The notes under the pieces: model-generated
Seen by the model: the letters and a program-made list of their open reading frames with translations, nothing else
Told to the model about the DNA's origin: nothing
Database searches by the model: none
Part shown: positions 36,230-48,990 of the stretch, piece after piece
Numbering within the stretch: position 1 is the first letter of the stretch
Layout of the letters: each line of letters begins with the position of its first letter
NCBI RefSeq assembly: GCF_964656455.1
Contig: NC_135719.1
Coordinates: forward strand, 130,739,444 to 130,803,443
Length of the DNA stretch: 64,000 nt
Origin: Halichoerus grypus
Lineage: Eukaryota > Chordata > Mammalia > Carnivora > Phocidae
Direction: 5' to 3'
Made by a program: the position numbers and the translations under genes

Positions 36230-37690
36230 CAATCAGAGATGCCACATAGGCTTCTCTTAGGTGACTGGGAAGATGTGGTGCCATTTAGGTTGGGGAAAAT
36301 TGAGGGAAAGACACATTTAGGGGAGAAAAATTCTGTTATGGTTAGGTTTAGATGTCTGTTGAGCACTGAGGTGAAGACATCAAATAAACTGTTGAATACA
36401 AGTTTAGAACTCAGCAATTTGACCTGGAAATAAATATTGGGGAATCATTTAGCATATATAGGTACTTAGAGCCATGGGGATGTGTGAGATTGTGTGAGGA
36501 ATATAAGGGGAGAGAGTAGAGGCATTCTGACATTTACCGACTGGACCAAGGAGAAAGAACCAAAAAAAACAAGACTGGGAAGGAGTTGGCAACGATGTAG
36601 CATATAAACCAGGAGAATGGGAGGAGTGAGGGTAGGAAGTGGGTGTGGACACCAAGGTTAGAGAATGTTGCAAAAAGAGAGTAGTTAAAGCTGTCAAATG
36701 CTGCTGAGAAGCACATAAGAGAAGATAGGAAAGATCTTAGATTTGTCAAGTCAGAGGACATTGACAAAAGCCATTATAGTGTAGTAATGGAGATGGAAGA
36801 CAAATTGGAGTGAACTGAGAAGAAAAGATGAAGTGAGAAAAGGGTGAGAGCAAATATAGCTTCTCTGTATCTCCATGATCAGAAGTAGCAATCAGCAGTC
36901 AGAGCACAGACTCCCCATGTTGGGAGGACAGGGTTCTTTGTGTCTACTCTGGCTCCGGCAAGCACACACAAGCTGCTTCTGGAGTATGTGCAGGGCTGCC
37001 TGCCACAGGCCTGGGAGATGGGGGATGGGTAGCTGCTCCTGTGGCTAAGAGCTGACAGTGACTGAACCTAACTGCAATTTACCATCCAAGCCTTTGCCTG
37101 GAAGTTGCAAGCCTTCAATAGACTCCAGAGTTCCAACATGGTTATATCAGATTCTGCCAATGCAATTGATGTCTAGGTGGGGAGACTGATTCCTGGTGCT
37201 TCCTACTCCACCAGCTTCCCAGAATCCTTTCCTCAAATGATTTTTTGAAGGTGGGATTTGTTAGAGACTATTTCTGGGAATAGTCAACAGGGAAAAAAAA
37301 ATCATAATGATACAAAAGAAATTGCATATTATTGCAGTCATCACTCTTTGAGAAAGGCCAGGGAGGATAGGCTTCAGAGCAAAAAGGGAGGTGTTCATCT
37401 TTGCTGGGAACAGAAAGCTTCCATATACTGTAAAAGGAGAGAGGATGAGAAGAAAGAACTGACGGTGGAAATGTGTAGGTAAGTTGATAGATTTGGTGGT
37501 AGGAAGCAAAGGAACTTCCTGTAATTTAAAATTTTTCAGTAAAATACAAGGGTAAGTTATCAGCTGAGAACACAGTGTAAAAAGTGGGAAGGAATCGTTG
37601 AAGGTTTGAGAAAAGAGGAGAAAATATGAATTAGTCATTTTTTGCAGGCAGAACATCAAAGGTATCTTAGAAAGTATATAAGGTTGTTAT
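36230..37690 (-). mobile_element. Fossil CR1/L3-type LINE (reverse transcriptase region)
   Basis: Broken minus-strand frames keep pieces of a CR1/L3-type reverse transcriptase. One reads SAAFDSFNYSLFATFSNLGV, the AAFDxxNHSLL-type motif. Another reads VLNRHLNLTITEFFSPK, then NLNGTT, from the C-terminal side. About 36850-37235 appears to be another insertion of unassigned type. It is inactive, with many stops and shifts. Confidence 0.7.
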
Positions 37691-39184
37691 GGAGAATCAA
37701 TTGCTTTCTTCAGATTTAGGATAAGAATCATAATGGCTGTGGTGCTTTTCTCTGGTGTCAGTCAGCTACTTGTGGAAAGGCATAGAGTGGGTAGGTAAGA
37801 GGCTTAACTAAAGTGACAAAGATCAGTAACTGTTCCCAAATACCCATTTTTCCCTTTCCTTTAGTAATAAAATTCCCTGAGTGTTAGCTGGTCTTGCCCA
37901 GCAAGATACTACATTTTTGAGCTTCCTTTGCAGCTGATTGTCACCCTGTGCTTACATTTGATCCAGTGCATATAAGAGGTGATGTGGGCAACTCCTGGAA
38001 CATCTTCCTAGAGAGTAAGCCATGTGTCTTGGGCCTCAGCAAGTAACTACTGTCAGAAGTTCATACATAACAGAAAACCAGCGAATGACCAATTAGTAAT
38101 TCATAAAAGTTTATTGTGCACACACCAAAATACAGTTTGCAAACCAGGAGCCCTCAAACCAAAACATGGAATGAGGCTCAGGGTATATGGTTAGAGGGCA
38201 AGGCCCCTTCTGTCAGGGGTAGTTTATATAATGGGAAGGCAGTGGTTATTTATACTTCACGGTGATTGGTTAGAACATTAGAATTTTCATAAATGATAGA
38301 GAATTGGTCTGTAGTGACCTCATATTAACCTTGGGAACCAGTTCAAGTTTTGCTTATGATTTCCAGACACACAATCAAGAAATAACCCAGGTCAAGTTAG
38401 TCTTGCAAAATAAGCTAAATTAAGCTTTGTATGAAGGTCAAGGAGATAGCAATATTTGGGGTTGTAGTGTGTGATAGCATGAACTCCATAGGATCCAAGT
38501 TTTGAAGAGGAAGAATGATTTATGAAGCAAAGAGGATACCTCTCTTCTCTCTCATCTTCAAGCCCACAGGTACGTGGTGTAAGAGAAAAAAACCACATCC
38601 TGTTGCGAGGACTTCAGGGCAGTGGGAGCATGTGCCTGGAACAGGGGGATAGCAGTGTTTCAGTCGGGTTGGAAATGAAGGCAGATGGGAGTGAAGGGAC
38701 TGTCCAGAGAGGGTATCATAGATAAAGAGTACTGATGACAGGTCTTGAGTCTTAGAGGCACAGGAAATGTCGAGGGAGCTAGGGAGGAGTGTAAGAGGGA
38801 GATGTATTCATGGATGAATTGGGGTGATGGGTGAAAAGAGTTGGGATTTCTAGCAGTTCCTGAGGCTAATGGAAAAACACATATTGGCATAGTGATGCTA
38901 AGGTCCAATTAGAGGAAGGTTAGGAATTGGTTTAAGGTGGGAAGCACGGACGACCCAGCAGTCTTGCAGCCAGTTGAGATCTAGCACCTAAAGATCAAAG
39001 ACATATGAGAGTTTGGTGTCTTGGACAGTTGCAGTGATGAGAAGCCACAGGAACAGCAGTCTCACTGGAAGCTCCAGGAACTCTGTTAACTCACATTATT
39101 TAAAGTCTCTGTGCTTCAGTTTCTCAATGACATGAATGAGATGGGGGATGATAATGGTACTTACTTGATAATTATGCAATAGAT

Positions 39185-39662
39185 TGAATTAATGGCTCCA
39201 ATTCTTCACCCCTCCCTATGTGTACACCCTTCGCCTGTGACTTTGCAGTATATTAAACAGATGGAGTCTGTTCTCTTTCGCCATTAATCTGGGCCTGGTC
39301 ATGTGAGTCCATTTGGCCAACAGAATTTGGTAGAAGTGATGGTGTGCCATTTCTGACGTCAGGCCCTAAGAAGCCTAAGTATTTCCACTCCTGCCTCTCC
39401 ATGAAAATGACCTACCCAGGCAAACTTGTCATTTCCAAGAGGAGGATAAGAGACACATACAGTGGATCTGCCCTAACTAAGATGCCCCAGCCAAGCCCAG
39501 GCTAGGGCAGGGTTCCCAGGCAACACTTAAGCACGTAAGCGAGCCCGGCCTAGGTCAGCCAGTCCACAGTAGACCACAGATATGTGAGCTTAATAAGCAA
39601 AAACTATTGTTTTAAGCCACTGAGGTTTGGAATGGTTTGTTACACAGAAATAGCTAGCCGAT
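39185..39662 (+). mobile_element. Ancient LTR-like interspersed repeat
   Basis: Ends TTTTAAGCCACTGAGGTTTG, then GGTTTGTTACACAGAAATAG, as in a common mammalian LTR-type repeat. The family is not fixed. Confidence 0.4.
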
Positions 39663-39734
39663 ATAAAATATAAGGCATCAAACGTGGTACATGGCATTCG
39701 ATTATTACTCAATTAATGTTAGTGTTCTAGTTAC

Positions 39735-40265
39735 TCTGTAACTAGAACTAGAATGTAACTACTATGTAACAAATTACCCCAGAACTTATTGGCCTGAAAC
39801 AATTATTTATTATGCTCATGAATTATGAGGATCAGGAATTCGGACAGAGTACAGCAGGAATGGCTTATCTCTTTTCTGTGACATCAGGTGCCTCAGCTGG
39901 AAGCCTCAAAATCTGCGGGCTGGAATCATTTGAATCTCCACGCACTTATGTGTCTTGGTTGATTCCAGCTGTCAGCTGAGACCTTAGCTAAGACTGTTGA
40001 GTGGGATACCTACATGTGGTCACTGGACGTGGTCTGGGCTCCCTCAAAACATGGAGCCAGGTTGGAAAGGTGAGTGAACTAAGAGAGAAGGAGGCAGAAA
40101 CTGCATCCTGTTATGACCTCACCTTGGAAGTCACATAGCATCACATCCACTGTGCTCTATTCGTTGGAGCTGTCGTTAGACCCACCATTCAAAGCCCAGA
40201 TTCAAGGGGTGGGGAAATAGACTCCACAATTTGATGGGGGCTGGAAGGTTCTGGAAGAGCATTTG
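39735..40265. mobile_element. Ancient LTR-like interspersed repeat
   Basis: Carries ACAAATTACCCCAGAACTTA at one end and CATAGCATCACATCCACTGT...GGGGTGGGGAAATAGACTCC at the other. These are typical of an old ERVL/MER repeat. The family is not fixed. Confidence 0.4.
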
Positions 40266-40439
40266 GGAATGGAAGTATTGTTATTTATTGCATTTATTTG
40301 GAGGAAAATATAGTCTGTCCTAGTTAGCCATTTTTATTTCTACTATTCTCATCAAATAGATATACTGATTATATCTAAATCCACCATTTATACTGAGTTC
40401 TGCCTACTTTACTTACATAATGGTGTTCCCCCTACTTGT

Positions 40440-40690
40440 GCACTTGCCCTCCTGGCCATGCCCTACTTTGCCTTTTGAAGTGGTACCCCTTCCTTCAAGA
40501 GTTGGCCCGAAACATATCCCTTCTCCAAAACTTTTCCCTGATTGCAATAATTCATTTGAATTCCTCCCCAGATTTCTAAAATCCGTCATTTAGCACTTTG
40601 TATATACCTTGCATTATACATTATCTTGCTATATATAATTCTTTCTGAGGGTAAGAATGACAATATTTAAGCTTTCTAATGTACTTGGCT
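40440..40690 (+). mobile_element. L2-like fossil
   Basis: Pyrimidine-rich L2 3' pattern (CTTCTCCAAAACTTTTCCCTGATT, TCTGAGGGTAAGAATGACA). Confidence 0.45.
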
Positions 40691-40701
40691 AAAACCAATT
40701 T

Positions 40702-40895
40702 TTAAAAAAGATTTTATTTATTTATTCAACAGAGAGAGACATAGCGAGAGAGGGAACACAAGCAGGGGGAGTGGAAGAGGGAGAAGCAGGCTTCCCGCAG
40801 AGCAGGGAGCCCCATGCGGCACTCGATCCCAGGACCCTGGGATCATGACGTGAGCCAAAGGCAGATGCTTAACCGACTGAGCCACCCAGGTGCCC
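40702..40895 (-). mobile_element. Carnivore tRNA-derived SINE
   Basis: Full length in reverse. Duplication CTAAAACCAATTTTT/CTAAAACCAATTATT. Confidence 0.94.
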
Positions 40896-41258
40896 CTAAA
40901 ACCAATTATTTTGATAATCTTAAGAACTCCCCAACTATTTATTGTCTTTGTTGATGATGATGATAATATCAGGGAGTGGATAAGAATAGTCTGTAGTCAC
41001 ATGACAAATGCAACTTTCTAAGTGCATGCGAAATACTTCTTGCTGCAAATTCATTGCTTCATAGCATGTGTCAATGTGGTGCAACCTCCCAAAACCATTC
41101 TTAGGAGCATTTCTGCATGTGCTTGTTTAAAATATACATATGACCTTTTCCTAAAGTTTCAAGATTAAGGGTGTGCTCATTTGTCCTTCAACCATCCCCT
41201 CTTCACTGGTTTTGGTTTCCCATTTGTGGCTCCTCTTTTTTCCCTTCAAACCCTTTAT

Positions 41259-41703
<445 letters not shown>

Positions 41704-41793
41704 TTAAAACATTGTTACTATTTCTGTATTTCCTTATGTATGGATTTATGTTTTCGTAAATTCTAGGCTCCAGATATTTTCATGTCTATTTTT

Positions 41794-41926
41794 ACTTTTT
41801 TTTTTTAAGTAGCCTCCACACCCAGCAGGGAGCCCCACAAGGGGCTTGAACTCATGACCCCAAGATCAAGACCCGAGCCGAGATCAAGAGTCGGCCGCTT
41901 AACTGATTGAGCCACCCAGGCTCCCC
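41794..41926 (-). mobile_element. Carnivore SINE, short subtype
   Basis: It lacks the long pyrimidine body. Perfect 16-bp duplication TTTCATGTCTATTTTT (41778-41793, 41927-41942). Confidence 0.9.
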
Positions 41927-42920
41927 TTTCATGTCTATTTTTTAAAAAAATAGGTATCCCTACGCTCATGATTTGGGTACCAGCTATAGAACTGAGGAGG
42001 CCACATACTATTATGTAGTTTCTACGTTGCACAGAAGGACTCTTCTGAGAAGGCAGAGGTGAAACCCCTGGCTTGATCTACTTACAGTATTCTCTGTGTT
42101 CTGATGTGGGGCTTTACCAGCCCAGAAAGTGGGATGCCCTTTTGTAACTCAAATGAAGCTGTCAAACGTGCTGCCCTTGCTCCCGATGATGCATTTGCTA
42201 TCAAAACCATCTTCTGAACAAGGTATTTCTGGAGGGGGTGGACCATGTCTCATTTACCTCTGCATCCTTGGAACCTAATAGAACACAGAATGGGTGTTTC
42301 AAACATTCTTGAATGACTACTATATTGATTAGCAATTATTCCAAAGAAGAGTACTTTGCAGATATGTTAGTCATTGCTGTCACCTGAAAGTGGGGTGACC
42401 CACTCACAACCTTCCTGTAGGTGGCAGAGTAGCATAGATAAGAGTATGCTGATTTATGTCTGCTGATTCCTATGTTGCTTTCGGTGCATTTTTGCTGCAT
42501 GCCCAGAAGACCAATTCTTTTAGTCAATGATTGCTTTTTAACGAGGAGGATAAACCTAATAAATAAAAAATATTAAAAGGCAACACACAACTGTTAACAG
42601 GCGGCAAATGAGATGTGCAATTTGTTCAAAAAGTTCAACGTGGGAAGAAATAATTGGAGACCATTTCAGTCTCTGAGATATGTTCCTTTATCCACCAGTG
42701 CCACACTAGTCCAGGCTCTTGGGGCTTTATAGCGTTTAGTGAAAAGAACAGAGAGGAAGAGAAGAAGAGGAAGAGGTGAGGGAGAGGAAAGAAGATAAAA
42801 AAACAGTAACCCCTGGGGTTTGCTTTCTACAAGTGTAGAAGATATTTTATCTCGTTCCCTTCTGTTAACCTAGACTGTGTGGGGAAGGAAAGTACATGTT
42901 TTTCAGCTCTGAGTTTTTCT

Positions 42921-43119
42921 TTTTTTTTTTTTTAAAGATTTTATTTATTTGTCAGGGAGAGAGAGCGAGCGAGAGAGCGCGCACAAGCAGGGGGAGCGGC
43001 AGGGGGAAAGGGAGAAGCAGGCTCAAGGAGCCCAATGCGGGACTCAATCCCAGGACCCTGGGATCATGACCTGAGCCGAAGGCAGATGCTTAACCAACTG
43101 AGCCACCCAGGCGTCCCTG
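42921..43119 (-). mobile_element. Carnivore tRNA-derived SINE
   Basis: Full length. Perfect 16-bp duplication AGCTCTGAGTTTTTCT (42905-42920, 43120-43135). Confidence 0.96.
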
Positions 43120-44873
43120 AGCTCTGAGTTTTTCTAAAAATAGTATCTGTAAATTTTTTTAGACCTCTAAAGAAAAAAAATGTGAGTTTATGTAAGTTCT
43201 TTTTGGAGATCTAGGATAGACTTCTCTTTGGTTTGGAAAGATGCTTCAATGGGTCCATGACAGGATGCAATGGAGTGGAACTAAAATTTGCTTTGCATAA
43301 GAAAGTAAACTATAATGGAGACTCATTACACTTCTATTCAAGTTATTTGGTCTGCCATTCCACTCAGTGGGTCTGTGAGGCAGAGAAAAGATGCTGTCAA
43401 GCCTGAAACAGTCAATTCATGTTGGTAAAACTCAGGAAATAATTGTGACTCATTTTAATGGCTTCCCCACATTGACCGTGAACTGGAACACATTGTTCAG
43501 GTGGCTGGGATTTGGGGTGGTGATGACTCTGTCCGTATTCTCAATGAAGAAGCTGAAAAATTAATTGAGGGTCATAGGGCAACTTTCATTAAAGAAGACT
43601 TATGCCTTAGTCTACTTTATTTTACGGGCACTTTGATTTTCAAGAGTGTTGAATTTAGAACTTAATCCCCACTTAACATGAGATTTTAAGAATTTTTTAG
43701 TTTTCCGTTGGCATTCAGGGAGACCATCTTTTGGGGACTTGAGGTGTTGGCTCCATTTACTCAGGCTAGAGGTGAGGGAGAAAGATGTATAACAAGGAGT
43801 CCCTCTGTGGGGTGTGAGCAGTGAACTTTCAGAGCAGGGATGTCTGGTATTGAGTTTTAAGTTCTTTCCTGTTTTAACAGTGCTGTACTCACTATTAATT
43901 GCTAACCTTTGATAAATGTCAGTTGTACCATCAGCCTTGAATTATCAGTACCTTGCGGAATGGAGAGAGGGGCTGCCTTCATTAAATATGAATGTATCTA
44001 AAATACTTAGTACACATGGTTGCACCGGAGTATAAACACTACATAAAAGCTAACTCATATTATGTTTTGGGAATAGAGAAAGCGCTGTCCAGCATGGAGG
44101 AATAAAGAGGAAATAGTTAGAGACGATCAAGAAAAAGGTGGGAGGAATTTGGAAAAGAGCTGACAAATGACCCGGAGGACATTTAAATTCTCATCTTCAC
44201 TTCCTCTCATTCCCAATTTCTCTTCCCACAAATCCTGAAGAACACTAGGGAGCACACTTGGCTTCAGAGAACTACTTGCATAATTATTCCACTTGAATAT
44301 TAAAGTACAGGGGGAACCTTAGCAGGCTGAAACCTTGTGTCAATGTGGGACCTAGACAGGTCTCAAAACTTGCTCAAGAGGACTCTGGACAGGTAAGGAT
44401 GGAAGAATAGGGCGAAGGAGTATATTATTCTTCAGCTAAGAAAATTTTATGCTGTTATTTGGCTATTAATCCTTCTGTGCACCTGCTATCAGTTATTAAT
44501 ACCAGGTAATTTCATACTGGCTAGGCTATAGAATTCTGTGTTCTGTTGAGGACACAGTTCTCTCAACGACAGGGGGCTAATTACAGATCATTTTATTTTG
44601 CAGTAAGATGTCCATGGCCTATTTGAACTAAACAAAACACAAAGCTTGGTTTCTTTCTTTCCTTGTTTACTCAAAAAAACCCTTGATTTTCTTTGCCTTA
44701 AGCTTTTCTCTAGTCCAAAAACACCCGGCACATTGTAGACAGGTGAGTCTTTCTAGAATAGTGCTTTATTAGTAAGATTCTAAAATGGCTTCATAGCATT
44801 TACTGGGTTGAGTCGACCTCAGGCTAGATGCAAGCCCTCCCTCAGCTTGGCTTTGCTACCAACCTTACCTTTT

Positions 44874-45094
44874 TTAAGATTTTATTTATTAGAGCGAGAG
44901 ATAGTGAGAGAGAGCATGAGAGGGGAGAGGGTCAGAGGGAGAAGCAGACTCCCTGCCGAGCAGGGAGCCCAATTTGGGACTCGATCCCGGGACTTTGGTA
45001 TATGTGCTGCCGAAGCGAGCACCAATCCCGGGACTTTGGGATCATGACCTGAGCCGAAGGCAGTCGCTTAACCACTGAGCCACCCAGGCGCCCC
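44874..45094 (-). mobile_element. Carnivore tRNA-derived SINE carrying a U6 fragment
   Basis: Flanked by CCAACCTTACCTT repeats. It contains the U6 5' fragment and its 15-bp duplication, so it is about 41 nt longer than its relatives. Confidence 0.93.
44999..45022 (-). repeat. U6 snRNA 5'-end fragment inserted in a SINE
   Basis: The minus strand reads GTGCTCGCTTCGGCAGCACA and then TATA, the exact first 24 nt of U6 snRNA. A 15-bp direct repeat ATCCCGGGACTTTGG flanks it (44984-44998 and 45025-45039). The repeat is SINE sequence, so this looks like a tiny retro-insertion into the SINE with target-site duplication. It has no promoter and cannot be a working U6 gene. Confidence 0.8.
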
Positions 45095-45124
45095 CCAACC
45101 TTACCTTCTGATGTGCATGAGCCC

Positions 45125-45270
45125 TTCACTCAGGTCAGGCTCACCTTCCACTCATCCAGCATGCCACTTTGACATGACTCTTCCCAGTTCTAAACTCCCT
45201 TCCTCTTGCCACTGAGACCTCCAGGTCTCACTTAAAAGTCGTATTTTCTGTGAAAACCTTCCAAGTATTC
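45125..45270 (+). mobile_element. L2-like fossil
   Basis: L2 3'-region pattern: AAACTCCCTTCCTCTTGCCA, TCTCACTTAAAAGTC, TGTGAAAACCTTCC. Confidence 0.5.
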
Positions 45271-48200
45271 TAGTCCATATTGATTTTTTTTTTCCCATCT
45301 GAGTTTATGTTGACATTAGTCATTTGGATTCATTGATTGAACAGTTACTTGTTGAGCACTGACAATATTCCAGGAACACATTGCAGATATGGTATTTGAT
45401 TATGTACTTTTATATTTCTCACTTATATGTGTATGCACTTATTGCCAAGAAAACCTTAAGGATTATATAATTTTGTTTTCTGACAGAATTGGCCAGAAAA
45501 TAGGAACGCAATAAATACCTCTTGAATTGACTAAATTATATATATGATAAACTAGGATAAACAGTTGGTAATGTGTCACTTGTTAACATGTCATCTTATG
45601 ATCATTAACCATATTAACTGGGTGATGGGCCTTCTTTATAATAAACATTTTTCCTTATGCCTCACCTCATTAAATCTTCCATAGTGACAGATTTTATTTA
45701 AAAATTTTTATTAATAGCTCATTTTCATAGCTCAAAAAAAGGGTATTACAGATGATAATCAGCAGAACAATTACAAACAAAACCTCACCTCTATAAAGCT
45801 AGCCAGTGTGTAGACTTTATTACATAGGCACATATTCTTTTTAAGAAAAGTAAACCGGTTTTACATAAAATTAATCACACTAGTACAAGAGGTTACATCA
45901 AATGAGGATGGATGATGAAGGAAGGAAAATAAAAGCCTTGGATCAGCTGAATCACTCATTGGATCTTGGATCCATCCATCCTGACATACTGAAATTCACT
46001 GATGGACATTACAAAAATGGAGGGTGAGGAGATCTCCTTTATCACACTCCCTGGCTAAAACACTGATTCTGTTTATTTTCTTGCATATGGTAAAGTTTTC
46101 TCCAGGTTCTGTTGGCAGGTAGACACAAAGGTCAAATGAATGCTGGCTTAGGGTCAGAGGAGCTCATAATCTTCCCTTCTGTTACCTCATACTTCAAAAC
46201 CCTTAAACCCTTTGGTCCAACAGGTTGCTGTCAGGATCTGTGCAGCACATCTGCTTTCCCAGATCTGCTTGCTTTGAATACTACCTGGGGTTGCTGGTCC
46301 TGAAGCACATGGAGGCAAGATGAGGGTGGCTAGATGATGTCCATGACTAGCACTGAGGGTTTGATCTGAGGCACATAGGACTGACCAGGAAGAGGATGCT
46401 AGAATTCCTTGCTCAGTTAGAATCGAGCCATTACATTTGACCCCATTCTAAGTACAAGAAACTAAAATCATACTAACACATACCATAAAAGAGATGGTAT
46501 TTTGTAGCTTCTGGATGTTTAAAAAAATTTTTAAACTACGTTTTCATGTTACTAATAGACAGTGGGGATAGAGAGAACTGACCCTTGCTCTCATCTCATC
46601 TCATTTTGCCTTAATTGATTGACAAATAGTCCCAGAATGTTTATGGAGCATTTCTTTCCTCCCTGAATTTCTGCAGTCTTTTGTGTAAAAGGACGTAACT
46701 ATAAATCCTAGATCATCCTAATGTGGCCCCTCAGTACCCCTCAGTACCTTGGAGGGCTAGACCTACTTCTGCTTCAAAGTGATCCCCAAATCCTACCATC
46801 CATTTCGGAGCCCTGTCTGGTCTGTTCCTCCTCATACTCACAGCACTGTTGTGCTGGGTGATGCCGGTGTAACTTACAGAGCAGTGTTCTAACTGATGGT
46901 CACCATCCTTTTGATCCTCCAACTACAAAATAGAGGACTGCAGGGTTTTCTGTGTTTGTTGTCTGGGCAGACGGTAAAGGATAGATACATGAAAAGGAAA
47001 AAGATAGGCCAGCTGATCTTGGTTCTTGGTTCTTAAGACTATATGAAGAATCCTACTGACATGAAGTATCACTGACAATGGCACCAAAGGATCTTTTATA
47101 AAATAATCCATAAAACTGGAGCCCGCAGGGACCATTAGTTCAGCTTTCTCATTTTTTTAGCTGAGGTTCCTGAGGCCCAACTGCGAAAATAGCAAGTTAA
47201 CTTCACATGGTGATTGTCTCCATGACTATGTCCTTCAAAGCTTCATAGAAACCCTAATTTTCCCTTGATAAAGGGCACTTCCCTCCAATGACTTCACATC
47301 AACAATGCTCAGTGTCCTTGGCTTTGACCTTACCTCCGTTTAGGGAAGCTGGCTGACAGCACAGAACTTTGACCAGAGTAGACACTTGATAAACATTTGT
47401 TGAACTGAAATCGTTCTACTGTTATCCCTGCTACATAATCTTTTATTTTTCCTAGAGCTCCTTACTTTTAAGGGATGCCCTTTAGTTCAAGTCTTTTGAG
47501 GTGTGGTGGCTAATGCTGTATTTGTCACCTCTCTACACTTTGTCTTTTCATATTGAAATTCTAATTTTTAAGTCTGTTCTTTTATAGCTTTTCATTATAC
47601 ACAGTTATTATCTGCCTCTGTCCAGGCACTAAACACATTACCATGGATGATTTCTGTCTTTACAGACCTGGAATTGCAGATACATGTTTTTCCCCCCTCC
47701 AATTCTTAAAACAAAAACAAAAGACTAGGCTCTCAAGCAGATTTGCTAAGGCACAATACAAGAAATGTGACAATTCCATAGTCCTTCCTTTAGTTAATAC
47801 ATGGGAAAATATTACCAATACATTTATTTTCTACATCTTGTCCACTTTTAATTCCTTAAATACATAAATACAAGTCACAATATCCAAAGCAAGTTTCATT
47901 TACAAAGAGCTCAATTAAGAAATGATGAAGAAATGATGAAGAAATGGTGATTTGTAGGGAATTGGCACTTAAACATTGGTAATGTTTAGGAAACATCTTT
48001 AAAACTTGGTAAGAATGCCATGATTAATTTTATATAAAGAGTGGTCATGGTTTGGATGGGACTTGGTATAAGGTGTTAAAGACGATTTGCTTATACTAGG
48101 TGATATATTTTTTTTGTGGATATAATCTTTTGGATCAGTTTTGTTCAAATTTTCTGATAAATTGCATTCTTGACCTAAAGTCTAGAAATGCTAGAATTAA

Positions 48201-48887
48201 CTACGATCACCATTTGTATAAGAGCTAAAGTTACCAGCCCCAAGTGGGAGAACTCTAAAAGTAGGCTAGGTGGCAGTGCTTCTTACTCAAATTAATTTAA
48301 TATTCCCAAGGCTTTTAAGAAAAAAAATTCAGATCATCCTGTGCTTTCCCACCACTAACCTTATAATGAAACTGAAAGCAGCTGTGAAATCATGATTTCA
48401 TTTCACGAGTTTCATCCTCACTCTCTCAAACCTCCATCCTCTTAAGGTGACAAAGGAAGTACCCAGTAACATTGGTCAGTGGTTAATGTTGGGGAAAACA
48501 AGGACCTCGCACACCAAGACTGGCCATGCTTTCTTCTCCTGCTGGCTATTCAAATGGGCAAGATCTGTCGGGCTTGCAGGAACAAAATTGAGTCAATAAT
48601 CTTCACTACGGATAGCATCTGTGCTATTGTATTTTGGGCACAAAAATGTTTTTCAATATGAGTAAGGTAAACTGTAGTTTAAATTTAGCTGCACGTTAAG
48701 TGCTGACAGTTATTATTAGTGGACAGGGGAAGCAGGAATAAAAAGAAATTTAAGTCTTCCAGGAAATAAAGCATGCTTGCTTGCTTTAATATAAGTATCT
48801 GATGATAGATAAGTAAGGGCTAAGTATCTTAGAGTTTCAGGGCTAGTGTTCGTTCAGCAAACAGTTATTGAATACCTAAAATTTCTT

Positions 48888-48990
48888 CTTTTTTTTTTTT
48901 AAGTAAGCTCTACACCCAGCGTGGGGCTCGAACTCACAATCCCGAGATCAAGAGTTGCATGCTCTACCAACTGAGCCAGCCAGGCGCCCC
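48888..48990 (-). mobile_element. Carnivore SINE, short subtype
   Basis: T-run, then AAGTAAGCTCTACACCCAGC, ending in CAGGCGCCCC. Confidence 0.88.

Noticed and set aside
37261..37659. 132-codon minus-strand frame considered as a possible membrane-protein gene
   Set aside because: It lies in the CR1/L3 fossil and fits the decayed LINE. The hydrophobicity comes from the pyrimidine-rich strand.
38090..38400. Possible LTR (TTTATTGTGCACACACC, then repeated AT/GG blocks) on the minus strand
   Set aside because: No clear termini, target duplication or family match could be found by eye, so it was not listed as an element.
44808..45052. Possible U6 snRNA gene on the minus strand
   Set aside because: Only the first 24 nt of U6 are present, inside a SINE. 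There is no upstream promoter and no 3' part.
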